Positions 54,365 through 63,325 of a stretch of DNA of 64,000 nt are shown here, piece by piece. Both the position numbers and the translations under genes were made by a program. Origin of the DNA: Dulcicalothrix desertica PCC 7102 (GTDB lineage: Bacteria > Cyanobacteriota > Cyanobacteriia > Cyanobacteriales > Nostocaceae); assembly GCF_003991905.1 (NCBI RefSeq), contig NZ_RSCL01000033.1, positions 28,887 to 92,886 on the forward strand, given 5' to 3'. The first letter of the stretch is position 1; every line of letters begins with the position of its first letter. The notes beneath the pieces were generated by a model, which did not search any database, was not told the DNA's origin, and saw only the letters and a list, made by a program, of their open reading frames with translations.

Positions 54365-55264
54365 TTATTTTATATTTGCTGTGTATTGTTTAGGAGTAAC
54401 CCCAGTAAAACGCTTAAAATTTTGCGTAAAATTACTTTGACTGTTAAACCCAACTAAATAAGCAATTTCTGCAATATTTAATTGAGAATGCAATATTAAT
54501 TCTTTCGCACGTTCTACCCGACACTTCATTACAAATTGGTAAGGCGCCAAACCTGTTGCTTCTTTAAATAAACGAGAAAAATGATATTGACTCATTTCTA
54601 CGTGTTGGGCTAACGCTTCTAAAGAAATATCCTCTGCTAAATTCTGATGGATATAATCAATAGCTTGTTGCAGTTTATATTTTGTTATCCCACCCCTGAA
54701 ATTTTGTACAACTGCTTTTTGAGCAGAGTAATATTGCAACAAATGTGCTGCTAAAGCTGTTACCATTGACTCCGCGTAAAAAGAACTTCCTTGTGGATTT
54801 GTTTGCAATATATTTTTCAATGCCGAACCAATCTGGTAAATTAATGGGTCAAGTTTATCAAAATGGGGTACTAATTCTACTTTATCAGGGTCAGTTGATT
54901 CATATGCAACACGCGCAATAACAGATGGATTAATAATTAAAAACGTACAGTCACTTGCTTGATTACAAGTTAGTTTATGAGGTGTATAAGCAGGAATAAT
55001 AGCGACTTCTCCAGTACTAATTGAAGTTTCTTGTCTTTTGTTTTCAAGTACTCGCTCTAATTTAGCTATTTGTGTATCGCTAATATCAACTACATGCTCT
55101 GTATAAGAATGTTCAATGCTTTCCCAAGCTGGTAAGCTGTTGTGCAGAAGTTGAATACCTTTCCAGCCTGCATTTCTACTGGAATACACTGCTTGGCAAG
55201 GTAAAATCTTTAAAACGTCCTCTTCTTTTGCTAAATCAATAATAGGAGAATCGTTCTGTGGCAT
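54365..55264 (-). CDS. AraC-family transcriptional regulator
   Basis: A 299-residue regulator. The N-terminal half is a cupin-like sensing domain with EVAIIPAYTPHKLTC. The C-terminal half has two helix-turn-helix units: ISLEALAQHVEMSQYHFSRL with TGLAPYQFVMKCRVERAKEL, and LNIAEIAYLVGFNSQSNFTQ with GVTPKQYTA. It is transcribed in the same direction as, and downstream of, the MATE exporter gene (220-bp gap). It may respond to a small toxic compound and regulate that exporter, but no operator is evident. Confidence 0.9.
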   Translation of the reverse strand: MPQNDSPIIDLAKEEDVLKILPCQAVYSSRNAGWKGIQLLHNSLPAWESIEHSYTEHVVDISDTQIAKLERVLENKRQETSISTGEVAIIPAYTPHKLTCNQASDCTFLIINPSVIARVAYESTDPDKVELVPHFDKLDPLIYQIGSALKNILQTNPQGSSFYAESMVTALAAHLLQYYSAQKAVVQNFRGGITKYKLQQAIDYIHQNLAEDISLEALAQHVEMSQYHFSRLFKEATGLAPYQFVMKCRVERAKELILHSQLNIAEIAYLVGFNSQSNFTQNFKRFTGVTPKQYTANIK

Positions 55265-55485
55265 TACCTTTACCCTGCTGTATCTTGGATTTTAGATTGA
55301 TGAGTTTAAATCTAAAAAACTAGTTGGATGGATATTTAGATTTTCTTAATGATAATTAGCATAACAGCCTCTTTGATATTAGATAATTGGAAATACCTAT
55401 AAATAGCATAGGTTATAATCTATGCTAATGTTTTTGTATAAAAAATTATCAAGGATTCACAGGAAACAGGAAGCGCGTAATATAT

Positions 55486-56862
55486 TCAAAATGGTTGAGT
55501 TTTATTTTTTGATAATAGCTTGCAGAAGCGCCAGATAAAACATCCTGCGGAAATTGCAACACCTATTGACTGCCCTAACCACAAACCTGTACCACCAAAA
55601 CCGAGATGGAATCCTAGAAAATAACCCAAAGTTAAACCTATTCCCCAAAAAGATATTAAGCTTAAAATTACTGGCACGCGCGTGTCTTGCAATCCTTGTA
55701 ATGCTCCGTAGGTAGTTTTTTGTACTCCATCGAGAATTTGTGCAAAAGCTGCGACTGTTAACATTGAAGTTGCGAGCGCTAACACTTTGGCATTTTCTGG
55801 ATTGTTGATATCTAAGAAAAGCCCAACAACCTGTTGCGAATGAGTCAGAAGTGCTACTGCCGTTAAAGTCATGAATATTGCCGCACTATATATGCTAACA
55901 TAACCTGCTCTAAATATACCTTCATAGTTTTTCTGTCCCAACCATTGACCGACACGCGCTGTTGTTGCAAAAGACATACCTAAAGGAACCATGTAAATAA
56001 CCATTGTTGTTTGCAAGATGATTTGATGCGCTGCAAGTACTTCAGTTCCTAATATACCCATGAGGTAAGTAACAACCGCAAATAAACCGCTTTCTAATGC
56101 CGCAGCAATTCCAATCGGCGCCCCAATCCATAATAATTCTCGGATAATTGTTGGTTTGATGCGATGTAAATTTTGAAATACTCGGTAATTTTTAAGTCGT
56201 TCATGTTTAACGACATAAATTACTAAAGTCAAAAACATTAGCCAGTGAGAAAGAGCGCTTGACAAAGCTAAACCAGCTAATTCCATTCGAGGAAAGCCAA
56301 ATTTACCGTATCCTAAAGTGTAATTTCCAACAATATTAAATAGCGTTCCCCCAATTACGATTACCATCACTGGACGAGCTTGAGAAAGTCCAGAGATAAA
56401 GCTTCGCAGCATTGCAAACCCTACTGCTGGAAATAATCCCCATAACATTACATCTAAGTAGCTATTGGCTAAGGTAACAGTATTTACTGCTTGCCTAAAT
56501 TTAATCATTAAACTATCCATATGCCCAATTAAGAACATCGTTGGTATCGCAATTAACAGCGACAACCATAATCCCTGACACCCTAATACCGAAACGCGCG
56601 TTTTTTTACCTTCACCATAAGCTTCAGCAACAAGAGGACTCACCCCCATTACAACACCACTTGCTGTGTACGATATTACAAGAAAAGTGAACGAAGCCAA
56701 ACCTCCCGCAGCGAGAGCTTCTTGTCCTAATCTACCCATCATCACAGTATCTACAAAACCCGTCAATGACTGTGTTACTTGAGCGCTCGCCAAGGGTACT
56801 GCTAGTTGGACAAATTCTCGGATTTCTGTTTTTAATTTGGGGTTTAGAGATATTGAGGTCAT
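55486..56862 (-). CDS. MATE family multidrug efflux transporter
   Basis: A 458-residue inner-membrane exporter with 12 predicted helices in two similar halves, of the NorM type that uses an ion gradient to expel cationic drugs or metabolites. The first half begins LAVPLASAQVTQSLTGFVDT and continues MMGRLGQEALAAGGLAS. The second half begins RELLWIGAPIGIAAALESG, followed by LGTEVLAAHQIILQTTMVIY and GMSFATTARVGQWLG. Length and motif order are complete. The nearby AraC and methyltransferase genes are possible functional partners. Confidence 0.92.
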   Translation of the reverse strand: MTSISLNPKLKTEIREFVQLAVPLASAQVTQSLTGFVDTVMMGRLGQEALAAGGLASFTFLVISYTASGVVMGVSPLVAEAYGEGKKTRVSVLGCQGLWLSLLIAIPTMFLIGHMDSLMIKFRQAVNTVTLANSYLDVMLWGLFPAVGFAMLRSFISGLSQARPVMVIVIGGTLFNIVGNYTLGYGKFGFPRMELAGLALSSALSHWLMFLTLVIYVVKHERLKNYRVFQNLHRIKPTIIRELLWIGAPIGIAAALESGLFAVVTYLMGILGTEVLAAHQIILQTTMVIYMVPLGMSFATTARVGQWLGQKNYEGIFRAGYVSIYSAAIFMTLTAVALLTHSQQVVGLFLDINNPENAKVLALATSMLTVAAFAQILDGVQKTTYGALQGLQDTRVPVILSLISFWGIGLTLGYFLGFHLGFGGTGLWLGQSIGVAISAGCFIWRFCKLLSKNKTQPF

Positions 56863-57194
56863 AAGTTGGTAACTGGTAACTGGCTCTTCGAGCGTGAAAT
56901 AGGTAATTATTTCAATGCAGCTTGATGTAGGGTGCGTGGCGCCACGAAAAAATCAAGGGTCTAGTTATAAGACTTGTAGCGCCACGCATCACTAGGGGCT
57001 GATAGTTACAAGTTAAAGATGTTCAAAAAAAAAATCTTTCAGTTTCTTGCGCGAATATAAAAATCTTGCTATTCAAAGACAATCATCATAGACAGCACGC
57101 TTATTCACTGCGGCTCAAATAGCCAAACTAACCATCAGGCACTTACGTGATTATAATAATTAGATGTAGTTGAGAGTCGTGCAAGGAAATACAC
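56863..57194. other. 332-bp gap with a GCGTGGCGCCAC hairpin
   Basis: Two facing copies of a gtgcgtggcgc-type repeat (56932-56945 and 56976-56992) form an imperfect hairpin. The remaining DNA should contain the promoters of the divergent MATE and methyltransferase genes. Confidence 0.5.
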
Positions 57195-58019
57195 ATGCAA
57201 GCAGCGTATGATTCGATTGCTAATTGGTATGACGCTTGGGTACGTGATCAAACCTCAGTTGACAATACAACTGTATCGACCTTCCTTGATTTTATCGGCG
57301 CCGTGGATAACCAGTTAATATGCGATGTAGCCTGTGGACAAGGACGTATTGCTCGTGAATTGGCTCAAAAAAAGGCACGAGTTGTTGGAATAGATATTTC
57401 TTCTCAACTGATTGAAATTGCACAACGAGAAGAACAGCAGCTTGGGCTTGGTATTCAGTATTTGCTTGACGATGCTCAAAAGCTTGCACAGCTTGATGAT
57501 TGCAGCTTTGATGGTGCAACTTCTTATCTGGCGTTAATGGATATTCCTGATTTAGAGGCACTGTGCCATGCAGTATATCGGATACTTCGTCCAAGAGGCT
57601 GGTTTTGGTTTGCCATTACCCATCCCTGTTTTGAATCGCCTCATAGTCAATGGCGTACTGATGCAGCTGGAAAAGTCAGTTTGGAAGTGACGCAGTACTT
57701 TACAGAGGGATTTTGGCAGTCGGCTAATTCAAATCGAATCCGAGGTATCTTAGGCGCCTATCACAGAAAATTATCTACTTATATCAACACTTTGATTGGA
57801 ACTGGTTTTGAGATTAAACAAATATGCGAACCAGAAGCGACACAGGTAGCCATAGAGCGCGTTCCTGGATGTGGCATTGTTCCAACCATTCTTTTTATAT
57901 CCTGTGAAAAAAAACATTACAGCAATCAATACCTTCGCCAAAAATATGATTGGCAAAAAGACTTTTGCCGTCAACGTTTCCAGTCAAACAAAATATTGAA
58001 TCTGTCTGCTACACGTTGA
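57195..58019 (+). CDS. Class I SAM-dependent methyltransferase
   Basis: A 274-residue methyltransferase. The N-terminal YDSIANWYDAWVRDQ is typical of small-molecule methyltransferases. Motif I is ICDVACGQGRIARELA near residue 48, the acidic residue binding the ribose is in VVGIDISSQLIEIA, motif II/III are FDGATSYLALMDIPD and ILRPRGWFWFAITHPCF. The C-terminal tail after about residue 240 is basic and variable. A 53-bp fragment of this gene is present at 54102. It is divergent from the MATE exporter gene. The substrate is unknown; C-, N- and O-methylation are all possible. Confidence 0.88.
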   Translation: MQAAYDSIANWYDAWVRDQTSVDNTTVSTFLDFIGAVDNQLICDVACGQGRIARELAQKKARVVGIDISSQLIEIAQREEQQLGLGIQYLLDDAQKLAQLDDCSFDGATSYLALMDIPDLEALCHAVYRILRPRGWFWFAITHPCFESPHSQWRTDAAGKVSLEVTQYFTEGFWQSANSNRIRGILGAYHRKLSTYINTLIGTGFEIKQICEPEATQVAIERVPGCGIVPTILFISCEKKHYSNQYLRQKYDWQKDFCRQRFQSNKILNLSATR

Positions 58020-58203
58020 CCCCAGAGTCCTTATACATCAAGCTTTTGAATCTAAAAACCCGGTGTGGAATAACGGGACGGAGTTTTTAACTAGTCTGGG
58101 AATTATAAAGCTTGTTTCTCTTATACGAAAAAACCTTAATTCTAGAAGCGTTGATGCTAGGTTATGACTCCGAAATCTGGCGAAGGTATTGAGCAATTAG
58201 AAG

Positions 58204-58815
58204 TTATTTACCAAAAATTCCTGTGTAATTATAGCCAATCCCAACTAATAGTCCGGCGTCAGTATCATTACCAATAAAACCTATATTTACGCGAACTGTT
58301 GCCGTTAGGTCTTGAGATATTGGAACATCTACTCCTGCTGCTAGTAAAGGGTCTAATTTAAATTTACTAGTAACTCTAATAAGCGTACCGCCACCTATAA
58401 AAGGTGAAGCAATTACTTGCCCTGCACTATCTCTTATTGGAATTGAACCAGTTAGAGCTAATGCACTAGTTGCTGTACTATTACCGAATATTGTTGTTAC
58501 ATCATGCAACGCAAAATTTCCTGTGAATGCTGTTTTACCAAGAATTGCAAAATTGGTATCTGTGATACCCGTTGCATCTCCACTGATGCCAAAATTGGCG
58601 CCAATTCCTATGTAGCTTTGGTTATAATTTATATCTTTTTCATTTTGGTTAGTGTGAAATGTTGGTTGTATTTGGCTAGTTTGAGTTAAATTGGAATCAT
58701 TCGATATAGAAGGGGCAGGGGCACCCAAAACTTGACTAGAGTTCTCAAACATAATTGCAGCACTGGGCAATATTAAGATGATGAATTGAGCAAAGTAATA
58801 GTTAATTTTTATCAC
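58204..58815 (-). CDS. Exported small outer-membrane-barrel-like protein
   Basis: A 203-residue protein with a hydrophobic N-terminus (FAQFIILILPSAAIMF) that acts as a signal peptide, a Gln/Asn-rich linker, and alternating beta strands (YIGIGANFGISGDATGI, FTGNFALHDV, ATVRVNIGFIGN, GLLVGIGYNYTGIFGK). A short barrel or a periplasmic beta protein is likely. It follows the porin gene by 37 bp on the same strand and may be co-transcribed with it. The function is not known. Confidence 0.6.
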   Translation of the reverse strand: MIKINYYFAQFIILILPSAAIMFENSSQVLGAPAPSISNDSNLTQTSQIQPTFHTNQNEKDINYNQSYIGIGANFGISGDATGITDTNFAILGKTAFTGNFALHDVTTIFGNSTATSALALTGSIPIRDSAGQVIASPFIGGGTLIRVTSKFKLDPLLAAGVDVPISQDLTATVRVNIGFIGNDTDAGLLVGIGYNYTGIFGK

Positions 58816-58852
58816 TGTTAAAACTCCTATTTTATGCTTGTTTAAATTTTGA

Positions 58853-60466
58853 CTAAAAAGAAAATACTGTGCGAAGTGTGCTTGTTACAATATCACCGTT
58901 ACTATCTTGGTTTCCTGCATTAGTAATGACTTGAACCGATGGTGTAATACGAATATTTTGGCTCAACGGATAGTTATAAAAAGCTTCTAAACTTGTTTGA
59001 GTTGCATCGCCAATATTACTATCTATGAATGGTTGACCAACTGCTACCCCAAGAATGGCGCCTTCTTGGAATAAATCTCGTAGAGAAACCCCTGCCATCC
59101 AATAATTTGGTTCTATATCCCCAAATACTGTGTTATCAAAGCGACTGTAGCCGTACCTACCAAAAATTCCAAACTGTGTACCTAATGTAAGCTCAAAATT
59201 GGCGCCAACTACATCAAAGCGGTTGCTAAATACTTCTCCACCGCTGTATTGCAGACGCAAAGCAAAATTCTTAGTAGGGGAATATTCTATCTCCATAGTT
59301 CCTTGATAACTATCACCAAATAAGCCACGCTCTCCACCCGGTGAATTGGGATATAACAAACGTGAAAATGATGAGGCGCCAGTAATTCGCCCAGTGTTAC
59401 CTGGGTTCGCTGCATCAGCAACAGCATACACCGCTCGTAATGCAAATGCTCCTTGTCCTGGTTTCCAGTCAACTGCACCTCCAGAAGCTGGGCCACTAAC
59501 AGGAAAGAGAATAAAGTTATTTACAAAAGGTTGAGTGCTAAAGTCTAAAAAACTTCGATTAGCATAACTGTTACGGTCTAAATAATCAGTCGCGCGAATA
59601 TCTGGCCCAATAGAAACTATGAAATCACTACTTGGCCTAAAGGTGTAATATAATCTTCCGATTACCATATCACGGTCTACAGGTGGCTTAACTGAGTAGT
59701 CCAACGAACTACCGAAATTTGGTTCTAGAACTCCTGCGGCATTATCTAATGCGCCACCACTACCAGTCTCAACTCGTATTTTGAGTAAGTCTGTACCGTG
59801 GAAACTTGTATTTAAATCAACTCCCGCTCTATATATTACTGTTGGGTTAGGATTTGTATCAGCTAGTTCTCTCCCATTAGAGTCGGTAATTCGTTTTCCA
59901 TCAAACCCACCTGCATTAACAGACATGATTACTTGTCCTTGTAACTTGGTAGTTGTAGAAAATTGTTGTGATTCCAAACCTGCTGTATGAGCTTGCAAAG
60001 TATCTACTTGTTCTTGCAAGATAGCGAGTTCAGTGCCAAACTCTTCTTGGAGCTTTTTTAAGGTTGTGAGTTCTTTTGTTTTAACGCTTCCGTCTGTAGC
60101 TGATGACATAAATTGAATAATGTTGTTAAAACAAGTATTTAGACCAGCAGCAAACTCATAACGGGTGATTGCGCGATTACCACGGAAATTGCTATTGTAT
60201 CCAGCAATACAAGCGTAACGTTCTATCAGTGATTGTAGTGCTTTAAATGCCCAATCACTAGGTTGAACATCAGAAAGTTCATCGACCGATGTGATTTGAT
60301 CACCAGAAGGCGCCTCACTCATCTCAGTTACGCTTTGAAAAACGTTAGTTTCTGCTTTTGCTGAATATTTAGTCAAGAGCAAGTAAAGTAACAAACTAAT
60401 TCCAAGAGCAATGGTACGAGTTATAGATTTCTGGTAGATATTGGTGGCAGCAGTGTAATTTAACAT
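58853..60466 (-). CDS. SLH-domain outer-membrane porin (cyanobacterial type)
   Basis: ATG 60466 is preferred over a TTG 12 codons upstream, giving 537 residues. It has a signal peptide (IALGISLLLYLLL to AKAE), then an SLH domain that binds peptidoglycan-linked polymer (DVQPSDWAFKALQSLIERYA, GNRAITRYEFAAGLN). A coiled-coil segment with ELAILQEQVDTLQAHTAGLE follows, then a long beta barrel ending in the aromatic residue of TLRTVFSF. This is the usual cyanobacterial porin architecture, often annotated as iron uptake or carbohydrate porin. It allows passage of small solutes or ions across the outer membrane. Confidence 0.9.
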   Translation of the reverse strand: MLNYTAATNIYQKSITRTIALGISLLLYLLLTKYSAKAETNVFQSVTEMSEAPSGDQITSVDELSDVQPSDWAFKALQSLIERYACIAGYNSNFRGNRAITRYEFAAGLNTCFNNIIQFMSSATDGSVKTKELTTLKKLQEEFGTELAILQEQVDTLQAHTAGLESQQFSTTTKLQGQVIMSVNAGGFDGKRITDSNGRELADTNPNPTVIYRAGVDLNTSFHGTDLLKIRVETGSGGALDNAAGVLEPNFGSSLDYSVKPPVDRDMVIGRLYYTFRPSSDFIVSIGPDIRATDYLDRNSYANRSFLDFSTQPFVNNFILFPVSGPASGGAVDWKPGQGAFALRAVYAVADAANPGNTGRITGASSFSRLLYPNSPGGERGLFGDSYQGTMEIEYSPTKNFALRLQYSGGEVFSNRFDVVGANFELTLGTQFGIFGRYGYSRFDNTVFGDIEPNYWMAGVSLRDLFQEGAILGVAVGQPFIDSNIGDATQTSLEAFYNYPLSQNIRITPSVQVITNAGNQDSNGDIVTSTLRTVFSF

Positions 60467-60508
60467 GTCGTGCGGATATTGAAGGCTATTTTTATTTGGC
60501 AAGCATGG

Positions 60509-61012
60509 TTACAGAGATGTTTTACGCCGTCCCCAAGGTTTCAATACTGAAATTACGATGATGAGTACAAGTACAAGCGTTTGTACGGCGCCTCCAACAA
60601 TCACTGCATCACGAATAGAAACATAGGTAGGATTTTGCAAGACTTGTAAACGTTCGGTTGCAGAAATAGATGTAGCTTTTTTAGTCCAAGGGCCAAGCCA
60701 AACTGAACCAATGATGATGAGCATCATAGTTAAAATCTGCTTTGCAATTACCCAGCGATGCTTGAAAAATCCCCAAACTGTAAAGCTGCACAAAAATAAC
60801 CCCGAAACTAAAGATGAAACTGCTGAAGGAACAATAATCAACTCACCCATTAAGTTACGTGCTGCATTGATTGCATAGAGTTCGTTACCGTTTGCCCAGT
60901 TTTGATAGTAGTAAGCAAGAGCTAGTGAGCAAAAAGCAGTCCCAAACCAAATGCTTGCAGAAACAATATGGAAGCTCAACAACCAATTTTTCTGGTGTAC
61001 TTTCAATTTCAT
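60509..61012 (-). CDS. DUF2269-like four-helix membrane protein
   Basis: A 167-residue inner-membrane protein starting at ATG 61012 with aggg about 10 bases upstream (an in-frame TTG lies two codons earlier). It has four hydrophobic segments: WLLSFHIVSASIWFGTAFC, LIIVPSAVSSLVSGLFLCS, ILTMMLIIIGSVWLG and VQTLVLVLIIVISVL. The first helix His-x3-Ser-x4-Gly pattern is typical of DUF2269-like proteins, which may bind haem. It is divergent from a MarR gene across a palindrome, so it is probably the target of that regulator. Confidence 0.75.
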   Translation of the reverse strand: MKLKVHQKNWLLSFHIVSASIWFGTAFCSLALAYYYQNWANGNELYAINAARNLMGELIIVPSAVSSLVSGLFLCSFTVWGFFKHRWVIAKQILTMMLIIIGSVWLGPWTKKATSISATERLQVLQNPTYVSIRDAVIVGGAVQTLVLVLIIVISVLKPWGRRKTSL

Positions 61013-61046
61013 GACCAAAATCCCTAATTAAATTAGCTGCCTGATA

Positions 61047-61060
61047 GTTAGGCACCTAAC
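61047..61060. promoter_or_regulatory. Palindromic operator candidate for the 61141 MarR protein
   Basis: A perfect palindrome gttagg-ca-cctaac in the 128-bp divergent region, with a second half-site gttagg at 61097-61102. The position fits autoregulation plus control of the DUF2269-like gene. Confidence 0.6.
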
Positions 61061-61140
61061 GGTATTATGTCATGCCTGCCAATTAAAGTAAATATTGTTA
61101 GGCGGCTTATAATAAGGTAGCTATCCATAAATACACCTCT

Positions 61141-61656
61141 ATGCGAACTTTCCCAAATCGCCAAGCTATTGATGAACTTGCTAACCAGTATTCTGAACTA
61201 GATATTCCCTCTGTCGAAACCTGTTTGGCATTTCTTGATGTAACGGCATCCGTTTATGCAGCCTTCGATATCCACTTTGCTCGTTATGGTCTTTCAATCG
61301 GAAAATTTACACTATTAATGCAGTTGTATGTTGCTTCCGAAGGACTTACACCTTCTGAATTTGCTGAACGCGCTGATGTAACTCGTGCTACTATCACTGG
61401 GCTTTTAGATGGACTTGAGCGAGAAGAACTAGTTAAACGCGAAGCACATCCTAGCGACCGTCGAAGACTGATTATTCGTCTGACTCAAAAAGGGCGCCAG
61501 TTAGTTGCTAAAATATTGCCCGATCATTTCTGTCGCACCACAGGATTAATGGCAAATCTTACATCAACAGAGAAGAAAACTCTGATTAAGTTATTAAACA
61601 AGGTACAAACTGGAACAGATGCTCTGTCAAATCCAGACTTTCAAAACCCAACCTAA
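61141..61656 (+). CDS. MarR-family transcriptional regulator
   Basis: A 171-residue regulator. The winged-helix region reads LMQLYVASEGLTPSEFAERA, then VTRATITGLLDGLEREELV, with the wing SDRRRLIIRLTQKGRQLV including the conserved Asp-Arg-Arg. Flanking helices form the dimer interface. It is divergent from a small membrane protein gene, and a palindrome lies in between. MarR proteins are typically displaced from DNA by phenolic or oxidising compounds. Confidence 0.9.
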   Translation: MRTFPNRQAIDELANQYSELDIPSVETCLAFLDVTASVYAAFDIHFARYGLSIGKFTLLMQLYVASEGLTPSEFAERADVTRATITGLLDGLEREELVKREAHPSDRRRLIIRLTQKGRQLVAKILPDHFCRTTGLMANLTSTEKKTLIKLLNKVQTGTDALSNPDFQNPT

Positions 61657-61912
61657 CAAGAACTTCCTCGCAGCCAATAGTTAATAGTCAATACTCCTCA
61701 GAAGCTCAACCTCAAAATACTTAATATGTTTAATATTCATGTATTTAGCACTGATGCTATAGGACAGTATACAAAACTTTAAGAAAGGTTTACAACAATC
61801 TAATCTAGTGTTCCTGATATAAGCGCTTGCTCCCGCTCCCCAAAAGCTTTGCTGTTTTATCCTCACATTGATGAGCATATTATTGCTCGCGCAATGAATA
61901 ATAAATATAGAT
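61657..61912. other. 256-bp gap
   Basis: No gene or clear signal seen. The minus-strand frame at 61681-61878 has no recognisable protein features. Confidence 0.5.
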
Positions 61913-62321
61913 TATTGGACACGCGCGGTAACAGCACGTTGTAATCTAGCAAACGCGCGGTTGTAATTTAAAATAGCAGCTACTCTATCGTAATTGCGTT
62001 AGTTGTTTCTTTGTGGCGCCGCAAATTTCTTGTCCAAGTATTTTTAAGCTTCCAGATTGTGCCGACCGCAAACCCCCCATTAAAGATTAGTAGGGTGGTT
62101 TTTCCAGAACCAGATGGCCCAGTCATTATCACTGGTTGAAGTTTTCCCAAGGCTGTAACTTGCTTAACTTGAGGTATTGTGGTTTTTTCTGGGACTTTCG
62201 GAGTTTGCCCAATCTGAGAAAACCCATAGAAAACCGTCACCCCTGTCATACAAGTGGCGCCAATAATTAAAGCAATCATCCACCGATTTTTTAACGGCTT
62301 GGATATCACTTGGAAACTCAT
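61913..62321 (-). pseudogene. Collapsed devB-devA-tolC exporter remnant
   Basis: Three fragments in the order of the heterocyst exporter operon, all on the minus strand. From ATG 62321: a DevB (HlyD-like) head with one membrane segment ending VKQVTALGKLQP. It joins directly, near 62128, to a DevA ATPase piece VIMTGPSGSGKTTLL. After a frameshift this continues GGLRSAQSGSLKILGQE and GATKKQLTQLR. A third frame then gives NYNRAFARLQRAV and a stop at 61913-61915, the end of a TolC-like protein. The rest of devB, all of devC and most of devA and tolC are missing. The locus cannot make an exporter. Confidence 0.75.
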
Positions 62322-62478
62322 CTTAATTCCCCATTAAATTTAAAATTAGACTAAAAGCCAGGATATTACGCAGTGTGAAAAAGATTAGCCAGCCGTATTA
62401 CTACCATCTATTCATTATTCAAAGAGTAAATTTTACAGAAAGGCAAAATATTGTTTAATACATTTGAACCTCATTATC

Positions 62479-62660
62479 TCAACAAGTTGATATTGGCAAC
62501 AAGAAAATCTTACCTTCTCTTGCAGAAAGGTTGCGAAAACCATATAGTTAAGATGTACTGTTATTCAATGTCAATAGTTTTGGGTAAGAAAAACGAACCG
62601 CAAAGAACGCAAAGAAAGAATTAGAAAGATTGCCTTATCTATGTCAACAAGTTGATATTG
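62479..62660. promoter_or_regulatory. Two TCAACAAGTTGA boxes upstream of a MarR gene
   Basis: The 17-bp sequence tcaacaagttgatattg occurs at 62479-62495 and 62644-62660. Its core TCAAC-AA-GTTGA is a perfect palindrome of the MarR-operator type. The nearer copy is 81 bp upstream of the MarR start at 62741. Confidence 0.6.
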
Positions 62661-62740
62661 TAAGAAAAATCTGTTAACGTATCTATAGTGGTTCATAATT
62701 ATTTTGGCAGTGTGTCCAATTTAAGGATGATTCAGGCACA

Positions 62741-63217
62741 ATGTATGTAGCAAATATTTTTGGCGGGCGAGAGCATAGTTTAAAGGTGAATCAATTTATT
62801 AACAACCGCAAGATTATTAATGTTTACCGAGCCTGCGCTGTGCTTGAAACTGTCCTTGATACTGCCTTGGCGCCTATAGGACTAACTACAGCCCAATGGG
62901 GGTCATTGCGAATTATATATGAAAATCCTGGTTGTTCAGGTGCAGATATTTCGCGTTTTGCTTTTGTGTCTCCACAAGCTTCTACCACAATGTTGCAACG
63001 CTTGGAGCAAGCAAAACTAATTACTCGGCGCCCCCCGAAACGTGGTCGAGTGCTGGAGACTTATCTGACACAGCGTGGTGAGGAGCTTTTGCGCGAAGGT
63101 GACAATATAGTAGATGAAACCGAAGCGCGCTTTTTCTCAAATTTTACACCCTCTGAACAAAAGGATTTTAACGAATATCTCCTGCGTTCTATTGCGAATT
63201 TAGATTTTAATAAATGA
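62741..63217 (+). CDS. MarR-family transcriptional regulator
   Basis: A 158-residue winged-helix regulator: CAVLETVLDTALAPIGLTT, AQWGSLRIIYENPGCSG, then the recognition helix region ISRFAFVSPQASTTMLQRLE and the wing PPKRGRVLETYLTQRGEELL. The usual DxR of the wing is replaced by PKRGRVLE, so it is a divergent member. The 5' region carries two TCAACAAGTTGA boxes, suggesting autoregulation. The next gene, a permease fragment, is on the same strand 100 bp downstream and may have been its target. Confidence 0.88.
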   Translation: MYVANIFGGREHSLKVNQFINNRKIINVYRACAVLETVLDTALAPIGLTTAQWGSLRIIYENPGCSGADISRFAFVSPQASTTMLQRLEQAKLITRRPPKRGRVLETYLTQRGEELLREGDNIVDETEARFFSNFTPSEQKDFNEYLLRSIANLDFNK

Positions 63218-63325
63218 TTAAAGCAAACTAATTACGAACCATTCTTCAACGTAAATGCTTTAACTATACCGTCTAGATGGTATAGTAGTTATAATTAATG
63301 ATACTTTATCTGGTAGTCATTGCAA

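Noticed and set aside
61681..61878. 65-residue minus-strand open frame
   Set aside because: No start signal, no conserved motif and odd composition; it lies in a decaying region.
61980..62321. Intact small ATPase gene, because of GPSGSGKTTLL
   Set aside because: The Walker A segment is a fragment of DevA joined to the head of DevB. Signature and Walker B motifs are missing and the following DevA sequence is frameshifted.
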